From the NCBI GenBank assembly GCA_022560025.1, contig JAFISE010000014.1, forward strand, positions 1 through 64,000: 64,000 bases of DNA, in the 5' to 3' direction. Position numbers and translations under genes: made by a program. Below the pieces are notes generated by a model. It saw only the letters and a list, made by a program, of their open reading frames with translations. It was not told where the DNA came from and searched no databases. Shown here piece after piece: positions 19,751 through 28,205 of the stretch. Every line of letters begins with the position of its first letter. The stretch's first letter is position 1. The DNA is from Stagonosporopsis chrysanthemi (taxonomy: Eukaryota > Ascomycota > Dothideomycetes > Pleosporales > Didymellaceae).

Positions 19751-20205
19751 GTCCGGAAGCCGTCCATCATCGATTATGCAACTTCCCAATAGTGCTATCC
19801 AAGGCGAAACTCCAATATATTTGTTCACAGTCAAGTCGAGTCAATGAAGATGCCAAGGTGGAATGTTCGTGGCGGTTCCCTAGCGTGGGACGTCAGTGTC
19901 AATGACCAGGGTTCAGTGGGTGGGCCACGAGGCGCCGCCTGCACGCAGGAAAGAGCAGCGTCTCCACTACGACAACCCCCCACCACCCTTACCTCACACC
20001 CCTCACTGACACACTGCGACACTGCTGAACCTCCACACGACACAGCTCTGCTTTCACCGCCTGCAGCAGTACAACCACCGCCTCATCAGGCAAACAACAC
20101 TCCTTTGAGCACCTCTACGTGCGCGGCAGGTACGGATCGGCCTCTTCCGGACGTCACGAGACAGGGACTGACGTGTAGCCAGGCATACCTGCAACACACA
20201 CCACC
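19751..20205. other. Divergent promoter between F-box gene and HAPSTR1-like gene
   Basis: 455 bp separate the two starts. CT/CA-rich leader sequence precedes 20206. Half CRE motifs (GACGTCA) occur at about 19889 and 20150. No gene seen. Confidence 0.5.
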
Positions 20206-20961
20206 ATGGATTCGATGCGCAGCCTCAACAAGTCGCTGCCCAAGACGAAGCAGCAGCCAGATGTGCACCAGTCGTTTAAGAACGCCGCCCTGCAGCTGAC
20301 CAACCTGTACAAGTCGGCTGTAGCAGACGTCGGCCGCGCGCGCAGCGACGGCTACCAGGAAGCCCTCGACGACCTCCTCAGCTTTTTGGATAGGGAGAAC
20401 CTGGGCGTGGGAGACGGCGAGGGGTGGCGGATACGGCAGTGGGCGACGGAGCGCTTTGACGGGTCACGGCACGCCAACAGCGACGAAGACGACGAGAACG
20501 ACATGGACGAAAAGCGCGCACGCAGCTCCTCGCCCGTCATGGAACGCACGCTCAGTCCCGAAGTGACCCGTGGCCCTGACCTACACGCCGACGCCGTCCA
20601 TCGGGCCGACTCTGCGCCGCCCGTGCAGCTGGAGGCGTCCATCACCGAGCCAGAGATGTCGCCGCTGCACCAGGTGTTTGAGTTTTCGGGCGCACAACCC
20701 TATCCGTCGAGCGTGAACACGGACAATGCGTTTGGCGACTTCTCCGCTGCTGCGAGGAGGGCGTTCCCCACCCCGAGGCGCGAACGACACTCGAACCGCT
20801 CCTCGACACGAAACCTGCAGCGAACGGTGACACAGAACCTCTTCCAACTCGGCCAGGGCGCGGGCCAGAAGCGGCGCATGATGGACTCGCTCCACCCGGA
20901 CGGGCCCAACGACCGACGTGACGGCGCTGGCGGGGGTCCCAAGCGCGGGCGTATGACATGA
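20206..20961 (+). CDS. HAPSTR1/C16orf72-like stress-response protein
   Basis: Single exon, 251 residues. The N-terminal block VHQSFKNAALQLTNLYKSAV followed by a long helix (GYQEALDDLLSFLDRE) matches the pattern of human HAPSTR1 (C16orf72), which has FQNAATAVTNLYKESV and a similar helix, and both proteins end in a short basic KRxRM motif (here KRGRMT). The middle is acidic and Ser/Pro-rich, presumably disordered, with a basic stretch that may act as nuclear signal. In animals this protein partners with the HUWE1 ubiquitin ligase and tunes stress signalling; whether the fungal protein does so is inference. The assignment is from memory of the family, without alignment. Confidence 0.65.
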   Translation: MDSMRSLNKSLPKTKQQPDVHQSFKNAALQLTNLYKSAVADVGRARSDGYQEALDDLLSFLDRENLGVGDGEGWRIRQWATERFDGSRHANSDEDDENDMDEKRARSSSPVMERTLSPEVTRGPDLHADAVHRADSAPPVQLEASITEPEMSPLHQVFEFSGAQPYPSSVNTDNAFGDFSAAARRAFPTPRRERHSNRSSTRNLQRTVTQNLFQLGQGAGQKRRMMDSLHPDGPNDRRDGAGGGPKRGRMT

Positions 20962-21462
20962 GGTTGGACCGAGAGAGTAGAACTGCCAGGAACACATGAC
21001 ACAACCATGGATAGAAGAGGAGGACAGCATAGCGATGCGTGTAATGGTCACGGGCATGGGCACATTCAACAGGCGTATCAGGCAGGGACTTCATTATGCA
21101 TCGGGTGGAGTTGCTCATCTGGCATTGTGCGGAGTTTACTATACCACATGGGAACATTCCTGATTAGTGTCATTATCATAGCAGCAGAGATACCACATCA
21201 TGTTTTAGTTTATTTCCTATGTATGTTTACAAGGGTTGCATTGGGAGATTGGTTGGAAGTGCGGGTTAATACGATGAAGTATCACCTCAGAATTCTATCA
21301 AGCATCATGGAACTGTATAAAGCACCACCTCGCTCTCAGCCGTCGTCTCCCTGATTATCACATGCAGTGACAAGACACAAGTAATGGTGGTATTCCCAAA
21401 CGCCATCCATGCCTTCCACAGTTCATTCTCTCGATCTCCAGAACCCGAACACGCCCTCCGCC
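20962..21462. other. Intergenic, between convergent 3' ends
   Basis: About 500 bp, more AT-rich than neighbours around 21120-21320, including tataaa-like strings that are not at a promoter position. No gene, RNA or repeat recognised. Confidence 0.5.
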
Positions 21463-21811
21463 TCAAGCAAACCACCGATAAACACCCAGCCCCACAAACA
21501 CCACACTCGTCCCTGTAATCGCCGCGCGCCGGCTGCCCATGCCAAACATGCTCTTGCTCTGGCGGATCACGCTCTCCTGGGCGCGCAGCTGCGAGTGGCC
21601 CGATACGTAGGTGAAGGCGCCGAGGCCGAGGAAGGTGGCGCTGCCTGTGGGCGGGGAGGGTGAGTGTTGGCGGGAGGTGCTGAGAGGAGTTGAAGTGAAG
21701 GAAAATTTATGTGGACGTACCAACGGCGCGACACGGCATGCAGTCGTCGAACTGCGCGCGGTCTTGCTTCAGGGCTTCGCGGAAGGTGGGCGGTGCGGCT
21801 TCGACGGCCAT
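21463..21811 (-). CDS. DMAC1/TMEM261-like small mitochondrial membrane protein (DUF4536-type)
   Basis: Two exons, 21811-21721 and 21644-21463 (76-bp intron), 90 residues. Exon 1 ends in DDCMPCRAV and exon 2 begins GSATFLGLGAFTYVSGHSQL; the CxxCR pair right before a hydrophobic helix, a basic linker, then a second helix (TGTSVVFVGLGVYRWF) is the DUF4536 layout. Family members such as human DMAC1 assist assembly of the respiratory complex I membrane arm in the inner mitochondrial membrane. The gene is too short and too split to be seen as one frame. Its start is 180 bp from the divergent AP-3 mu gene. Confidence 0.75.
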
Positions 21812-21991
21812 GCTGGGAGTGTGGATGCGGGCGTGAGGAAGTTGGGAGGGTAGGTGTTGCGGTTGCATCATGGCCGAGCTGCTCACCCCCGCGGCGAGCC
21901 ATTCACGCCAACCGCCAATCCAGGCCAGCCCCACGTCCTTGAGCTCCAGACCCAAACCCCCGCATGGCGAGCAGGTGACAGGCGTAGAAAC
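21812..21991. promoter_or_regulatory. Compact divergent promoter, DMAC1-like and AP-3 mu
   Basis: Only 180 bp separate the two start codons, so both transcripts must be driven from this segment or start inside it. No TATA box seen. Confidence 0.6.
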
Positions 21992-23774
21992 ATGAGCACA
22001 ATTGAGGCTCTTTTCATCTTTGATGAACACAAGTAACTCTCTCTCTCTCTCTCTCGGCCACCACTCCTCCCGCCGTGGACTGACATGCCCCAGCAACCCC
22101 CTCCTCGAACACACATACAACGGCCGCCCGGCCTCGAGCAGCACCCTCCTCCCCCTCTACCTCGCGCACCCGACCCCGCGCCCCTCGCTGATCTATCTCC
22201 CCTCCACCAACCCCGCGACCCTGCTGTACTCCATCGTGCAGGACCAGCTGCTCTTCCTGGCGCCATGCTCGTCCGACACGGAACCACTGCAGGTCCTTGA
22301 GTTCCTGCACCGCGTCGCCGACGTGCTGGAAGACTACCTCGGCGCGCCGCTGCTCGCCAGCAAGATCGAGAGCAACTACGATGTCGTCGCGCAGCTGCTG
22401 GCCGAGATGGTCGACGGCGGCATCATCAGCTGCACCGAGCCCAACGCCCTGCGCGATCTGGTCGACGCTCCCTCGCTGATGAAGAGTCTGCTGGGGAATG
22501 TCGGCCTGCCCAGCACAACGCCGAGCTCGCTGGCCCCGTCGAGCACCCCGTTTTCGCTGGGGAGAGGGGGGCCGAGTCCGAGGCTGGGGCCCTCGGGCCC
22601 GGCGCAGAGCACGTCGCCAGTCCCCTGGCGGAGGGCGAATGTCAGGCATACGAGTAATGAGATGTATGTTGATATCGTGGAGACGCTGTCAGTCACGCTC
22701 TCGCCGTCTGGGCGTCCGCTCTCGGCCATCGCAAACGGGACTATAGCATTCACCGCAAAGGTCTCGGGGATACCGGATTTGATTCTGCACCTGGGTTGTC
22801 CAGGCGGGATATTCAACGCCGTCTCGCTTCCCGTCTTCCACCCATGTGTACGACTCAACCGCTGGAAAGAACGGCCCGGCGAGCTCTCCTTCGTGCCGCC
22901 AGACGGCCGCTTCGTCCTCGCCGGCTACGAGGTCGACCTCCTTGGCTCCTCCGCGCTCGACGCCTTCACCACATCCACCACCAAGCAAAGCCTCCCCGCC
23001 CTCAACGTCCCCGCCACAGCCTCCGTCCGCACCTCCCTCGGCCCCAGCGGCAGCGACTTCCAAGTCCGTCTGCAGCTCAACCCGCGCTTCACCGGCAAAT
23101 CCGCCGCCTCCGCCCCGTCCTCGGCATCCGGTCGAGGCGGCCTGGGATCCAGAATCGGCGCCGCCGGCGGAGCAGGCACCTCGACCGCGCCCGCGATCGA
23201 AGAAATGGTCGTCCACATCCCGCTCCCGCCAGGCGTGCACAACATCCTCGACCTGCGCGTGGCTCGGGGGATGGGCGACGCCTCGTACGCGCCGGGCTCC
23301 ACGCAGATCGAATGGCGCATCGCGCCGCGCGACCTCGCGGCCCTGATGGCGCAGGACCGCGGCGGCGGCGTCGGCTGCACCGCAACCCTCTCCGGCACCG
23401 TCGTGGGCGCCGCGTCCGACGACGACGAACACGCACCCTACGACGACGCCGTCTCGCTCTCCACCGCTACGTACCACTACGACGACGACAATGAAGGCGC
23501 TGCGCCCTCCTACCAATCTGCCCCCTCGTCACTGCCGGCTCTCAAGAACGCATCTGATGCTGCAGACGAGAAGAGGAGGAAGGCAAACAAGGTCCTCATG
23601 CCCTCTGCTGCCACGGTTAGTTTTAGCGTCAAGGGCTGGTTGCCCAGCGGCATTAGAGTCGACAGTCTGAATGTCGATGCGAAGAAGAGTAAAGGGCTGG
23701 GTGAAAGGGTTACGCCGTACAAGGGGGTCAAGTATCTTTGTGTTAGTCGGAGGGGGGTCGAGTGTCGGTGTTAG
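21992..23774 (+). CDS. apm3: AP-3 adaptor complex subunit mu
   Basis: Two exons, 21992-22032 and 22094-23774, 573 residues. Exon 1 encodes MSTIEALFIFDEH; the 61-bp intron contains (CT)n; exon 2 continues NNPLLEHTYNGRP, the longin fold typical of mu chains. Then PATLLYSIVQDQLLFLAPC and EFLHRVADVLEDYLG complete the longin domain (to about 145). A Ser/Pro linker leads to the mu homology domain, opening with NEMYVDIVETLSVTLSPSG and including KVSGIPDLILHLG, FHPCVRLNRW and, near the end, GWLPSGIRVDSLNVD. AP-3 sorts cargo from Golgi or endosomes to the vacuole; mu binds YxxPhi signals. Insertions rich in Ala/Gly/Asp (about 370-400 and 465-520) lengthen it relative to animal mu3 (about 418). Confidence 0.88.
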
Positions 23775-24067
23775 TTGGTTGGTAGGGCTTGTCTTGGACA
23801 ATGCAATTGAGGTTTTTGTGAAGTGAGGGCTTGGTATGTTTTGTTTTGGAAAGGCATAGAGTGAGATGAAGGAAGTCCCGGTATGTATTCATTGCGTATT
23901 GGAATTGGAGGTTACACACCACCGCCACCAACAAGCACCACACTTCCTTCCGAGGTACGTACACGCAGTGCAAGACGTCACCCATAAAGCACCACCCCAT
24001 TCTCTCAAACCCAACTCTCACCCCGCCCCAACCTCCCCCACACCACCATGTCCACCCCTACTCTACT

Positions 24068-24693
24068 CTACAACGCCACATGCTCCAACCTCAACCCGGC
24101 CCCCAACACCGCCCCATACCACACCATCGCCCCCAACCCCACCAGATTCGTCACACTGCTCACCGAATGCAACACGCTAAACCGCCGATTCAGCCGCGCC
24201 ATCGCCTCGCTATGCGGTCCCTTGTCGTACGCCCCCTTGCCATCCCGCGTCTCCTGATGCTTGCGCTCGACCATAACCTTGGTCGTCTGCGGGCCGACGT
24301 ACACCAGGTTCGCCACGGCGGTCACGAGCATGGTGCCCAGCAGCCACGCCGACAGGCGGTCGGTGGCGGACTGCAGCACGGGGGTAGAGGACAGCGCGGG
24401 GAGCAGGCGGCGGGCGCCGGATGGGTAGGTGAGGAGCAGCGCGAGTGGCGAGAGGGTTTGCAGAGTGAAGTACACGGGGAACGTGGCTTTTTGCAGGGTG
24501 CTGAATTGCGGGCGCGGGAGCACCCGGTATGCGACTACGCCTGAGATGAAGGATTGGAAGAGCGTGCTGCCTAGGAGGGTGCCGTAGCTGTGGGGAAGAG
24601 GGGGCGGTTAGAAGGAGGATGGGAGGAGGGGGGGGGAAAGACAAACCTGAGGAGGTGGTAGGTCGCGGGGTTGGTGAAGGAGTAGGACGCCAT
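24068..24693 (-). CDS. TMEM205/DUF4149-like membrane protein
   Basis: Two exons, 24693-24647 and 24587-24068 (59-bp intron containing a pyrimidine run on the sense strand), 188 residues. Start MASYSFTNPATYHLLS, then YGTLLGSTLFQSFISGVVAY (helix 1), LQKATFPVYFTLQ, LSPLALLLTY, WLLGTMLVTAVANLVYVGP and a last helix near LVGLGAMVWYGAV. The RxxFxxLQxxxFPVYF signature and the NxxxVGPxT loop followed by a charged RKHQETRDGK stretch are typical of TMEM205-like proteins. The molecular role is not established; the human member is linked to drug resistance. It shares a 386-bp divergent promoter with the methyltransferase gene. Confidence 0.75.
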
Positions 24694-25079
24694 TGCGGAT
24701 GCAGGCGGTGCAGCTGCGGTGCTGCGGTTGGGCGGAGGTAGTACTCAGGCGTTATTAAAGAGCAAAGGCTGTTGTTGGCTCTCGAGTCGAGTCTCGGATG
24801 TGCACGGAGAAGTAAGTACGAGGATTGCTGTCCCCCCTGCAGTCCGTCGGGGCAATCGGCAACAGCGGCTATATATACATATGTTGCACCCTTGGTGGTC
24901 CGCCGCGCAGTCACTTGATGAGCTCACCACTCCGCAGCGGCCCCATCCCTGCCGCACCACGCCCAATCCGCACAAGCCCTGCTCCACTCACTCCCGCGGC
25001 CTAGCTCCCCCGCTCCACGCGGGCGCACTGCGATAATCCAAAGCCTCGAGCTCCGCCCCGCCAACAAACACCACGCGCA
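24694..25079. promoter_or_regulatory. Divergent promoter with TATATATA element
   Basis: 386 bp between two divergent starts. A TATATATA octamer (24870-24877) lies roughly midway, 177 bp from the minus-strand start and about 200 bp from the plus-strand start, and could serve either side. Confidence 0.45.
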
Positions 25080-26123
25080 ATGCTGCTCCCCACGCTCATC
25101 GACCTGCGGCGCCCCGCGGGCAAGGCCCTCGACCCGGAAGATATCTTCGGCTCCTCGCTGGGCGGCGTCTTCACCGACGACCTGCAGAACCAGCACGGCG
25201 ACGACGTCGACACGGCGATCGTGTACCAGAACGCTGTGCACGGGGCGCTCGAGTTCCGGACCGCGGACATCAATGGCGAGGAAGAGCGGCGGAAAATGGC
25301 GCACTACTTGTGGAATGCGGGGGTGCTGATGGCGGAGCTGGTTGGCGGGAGGCCGGCGGAGCGGCCGAGTGCGCTGGTTGATGTCTTTGGGGAGGAGGGG
25401 TGGTGGGTTGGCGGGGGGGAGGAGAGGGCGTGGAGTGTACGGGGCGAGAGGGTTGTGGAGCTGGGTGCAGGTGCGTTGGGCTGAGCGAGGCGAGAAGAGA
25501 GGGCTGATGGATTGGCTGTAGGCGTTGGACTGGGCGGAGTTATGAGTGCGCTTGCGGGTGCTGAAGAGGTGAGTGAGGTTCTGCGTGGTGTTTGGATTTG
25601 TCTAGAGGCGGTGCTAATGCTGCGCAAGGTCACCATAACCGATTACCCAGCTCCACCCATCCTCGAAGCCATCAGGACCAACGTCGCAAAGAACGTGGGC
25701 GAGCCGCTACGGCCCCGCGTCAACGTCGAAGGCCACCTCTGGGGCGACACAACCTCTGACTTTGCTGCTGCACACGCCCACAGATACACCCGCGTCCTGG
25801 CAGCAGACTGTCTGTGGATGCTGGGCGAGCACGAGAACCTGGCCAAGTCGATGCTGCACTTCCTTGCAGACACGCCAGACGCACGCGTGCTGTGTATAGC
25901 TGGCTTCCACACAGGCCGCGCCAAGGTGGTGCCGTTTTTCGAGGAAGTGGCTCCTCAGCAGGGCCTCGAGGTCGAAGAGATCTACGAAATGGACGCCAAC
26001 GGCGTGCGGCGGCCCTGGGCGATCGAGCGAGACGGCGGGAGAGAAGACATTGGCGAGCGGAAGAAGTGGCTGGTAGTCGCCCGGCTGCGGCGGCGGCCTG
26101 TATGGCAAACGCAGGAGCAGTAG
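25080..26123 (+). CDS. Family-16-type class I methyltransferase, EFM7/NNT1-like (often annotated nicotinamide N-methyltransferase)
   Basis: Three exons, 25080-25470, 25522-25568, 25629-26123, 310 residues. The tiny 47-bp middle exon and the third intron boundary matter: intron 2 (60 bp, gtgagt...cgcaag, gctaat branch) is open and in frame, so naive translation inserts 20 extra residues. Spliced, motif I reads VVELGAGVGLGGVMSALAGA and continues EEVTITDYPAPPILEAI, the motif II acidic strand. DPEDIFGSSLG at the N-terminus and HYLWNAG before the SAM site match yeast Efm7, which methylates the N-terminus and a lysine of eEF1A. The later HLWGD, DCLWMLGEHE and FHTGR motifs are as in this fungal branch. 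Whether the substrate is eEF1A or another target is not decided by sequence. It converges on EFM4-like with 14 bp between stops. Confidence 0.8.
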
Positions 26124-26137
26124 GAGAGAAGCCACGC

Positions 26138-26866
26138 TCAAGCCTTGCGCCTGAAGCAAAGTGTGCACACGCTCGTCCCCGTCTTGCCGCCGAAGGTGAA
26201 GCTCGGATACTTGGCCTTGCTCTCATACACCAGCTCGCCGCCCTCAACATCAAACCACCCCTTCACCTCCTCCTCGGTCCAATTACAGCTCGTGATCAAG
26301 AACCGTCCCCCCTTTTTAATCAGCTTCTCCACCTTTCCCCTGTACCCCTCACAAATCCTCCGGCCCTGCGCATCCGTCTCCTGCGCGAGGCAGATGGCAT
26401 CGAACGTGCCCTTGTCCAGCACAACATCGAAGCCATCCTTGGCCCACTCCCCCGCCTCCTGCCCAAGCAAATCCCACTCGTGAAAAGCAATATCCCCATA
26501 CCCCTCCCCCTTGCTCCCGCGTATCTCCTCGGCAAGCCGCACGCTCTGCGGCGCATAATCCACCCCAACCATCTCGCCCTCCCACTCGTCCTCGCGCAGC
26601 GCAAACAGCAGGTGCCCGTTGCCCGTTCCCAAGTCCAGAAACCGCGTCGCAGTCTCGTCGCCAGAGTCGTCCTTGTGCAGCTGCCCTTCGTCAGACAGGT
26701 TCTCGAGGAACGAGAGCATGCGCTCCTCGGCCCCTGCGTCGCTGAACCATATCGTGCCCTCGTCGTCTGGGTTCGAGGAGAAGTTGTGCCGTTCGGTGGT
26801 GTAGGCGGCGTCCCAGTAGGATTTGGTGCCGAGTTCGGATGTGTTGAGGTGTTCCGGGTTGGACAT
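26138..26866 (-). CDS. efm4: EFM4-like eEF1A lysine methyltransferase
   Basis: Single exon, 242 residues from MSNPEHLNTSELG; the open frame extends to 26983, but LGTKSYWDAAY just after this Met is the usual EFM4/METTL10 beginning. Motif I FLDLGTGNGHLLFAL (about 77-90), then VGVDYAPQSVRLAEEI, then the diagnostic VLDKGTFDAICL and the ITSCNWTEEEV strand. EFM4 (yeast See1) dimethylates eEF1A at Lys316 in the cytosol. No intron. A G-rich 3' half on the sense strand appears as a C-rich plus strand. Confidence 0.88.
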   Translation of the reverse strand: MSNPEHLNTSELGTKSYWDAAYTTERHNFSSNPDDEGTIWFSDAGAEERMLSFLENLSDEGQLHKDDSGDETATRFLDLGTGNGHLLFALREDEWEGEMVGVDYAPQSVRLAEEIRGSKGEGYGDIAFHEWDLLGQEAGEWAKDGFDVVLDKGTFDAICLAQETDAQGRRICEGYRGKVEKLIKKGGRFLITSCNWTEEEVKGWFDVEGGELVYESKAKYPSFTFGGKTGTSVCTLCFRRKA

Positions 26867-27138
26867 GTCGGGCTGTTCAATGGGGGGCGTAGGAGGGGTG
26901 GTGTTGGCGTGGCCTCGGCACGGGAAAGTTTTGGCGTGATGGAGGGGTTGTGTTGCTGCTGGATCCCTGCAAGGAAAGTGCAATACGCGAGGGGCCTCGC
27001 CAGGAACATGACGTAGCGGTGCGCCTGCGTATAGGTATCACCCAGCTACAAACGTCTCTCCAACCTACACACAACACCATCGACGACATCGCCGTCGTCT
27101 CTCTCAACAACACCAACCTCCTGAGCACAGCACTAACC

Positions 27139-27760
27139 ATGACCGACCACCTCTCCTCCCTCACCACCATCCCCCCCTTCCTCTTCGCCTCGGTGCTAAG
27201 CGCATACGGCCTCTTCCTGTGCAAAGAAAACATCACGCGCCTGCAACAATATGAATCCGCGTCCGAAAAAGCCGCAGAATGGAGCAACACAGCCGCCCAG
27301 CGCCTGCACAAGACGCGCTCCACGCAGACCAGCGGGACATTAGCTGTACTTCACCCCCATCGTTTCTCCCCAAACCCACCCAGCTAACCGCCCCCCAACA
27401 CAGCTCGCCCTCTCCTTCATCGCCTCAACAACCCTCCCCTTCCTCCCTGCCTACCACTCAACCTCCACCCTGGGCATCGCTGGCCTCGCCCTCGGCGCCG
27501 CTGCCTACACGGCGCGCACGCACATGGCGAACTTCTGGAACGAGAGCGCCCAGACGAAGATCCCGTTTGTGGAAAAGTTCAATGACGCGATTCGCGGGAG
27601 CGAGAGAGTCGTGGTCGTGCTCGAGACGCTGGCGTTTAGTTGGGGCATGGCGGGGTGTGTGTGGGCGCTGGGGTGGGGTGGGTTGGGGTTGGGGGTTTGG
27701 GGGGGTGTTGTGGCCGCTAGGGGGGCGTGGGCTTTCAACCAGGCGGGTGGTGGGGTGTAG
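27139..27760 (+). CDS. Small multi-pass membrane protein, unknown function
   Basis: Two exons, 27139-27345 and 27404-27760 (58-bp intron, gtactt donor, gctaacc branch), 187 residues. Three to four hydrophobic helices: PFLFASVLSAYGLFLC, LALSFIASTTLPFLPAY, LGIAGLALGAAAYTA, and a Gly/Trp-rich final segment (GMAGCVWALGWGGLGLGVWG). Between them is an amphipathic charged stretch with MANFWNESAQTKIPFVEKF. No family recognised. The last 110 bp are extremely G-rich on the sense strand and contain a canonical G-quadruplex motif, which dictates the Gly/Trp/Val-rich ending. Confidence 0.7.
27670..27706 (+). other. Predicted G-quadruplex in coding 3' end
   Basis: At least five runs of three or more G separated by 1-3 bases lie on the sense strand within the last 90 bp of the membrane-protein gene (27139-27760). 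Confidence 0.7.
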
Positions 27761-28205
27761 AAGAGAGGGGGATTGCCGGGGAGAAGGGGGGTGGGGATTG
27801 GAGTGGAGTGGATTAGAGTCAAGTAGCTATAGCAAGAAACCACTGTGTCGACACTGCAAGGAAGAAATTCAAATCCTTTATGAAGAAGGAGTGACTCACC
27901 CCCTTATCATCCTAACCGTCATATGTATTTTGTTTCTCTATGGTATGGTCCTCGCGACCTGCTTCAACGGTTATGATGCTGGTAAATGACAACTACCTTC
28001 GCCACGCTACAGACGCTGACGCTTCGGAGGCGAATATTACCGTGCTCGGTCAGACACCGGGTACAAAGGGAATTTCAGGTCAAAAGGCTTGCGGAAACGT
28101 CTGCTCTATGGTCTTAATGCTGACGTGTGATAGGGGACCAGGGAAGCCAAGCCTGCCATCCTCGATGTGCACGCAGTGGAACCCATCCACCAAGAGCTCC
28201 TTTCG
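27761..28205. other. Intergenic, between convergent 3' ends
   Basis: 445 bp. A short open stretch (about 27830-27989) would encode a hydrophobic helix (LIILTVICILFLYGM), but it continues a different frame of the upstream gene and has no start of its own. No supportable feature. Confidence 0.45.

Noticed and set aside
22689..23516. 275-codon minus-strand frame and 232-codon plus frame inside the AP-3 mu gene
   Set aside because: Same GC shadow effect; the mu homology domain occupies the region.
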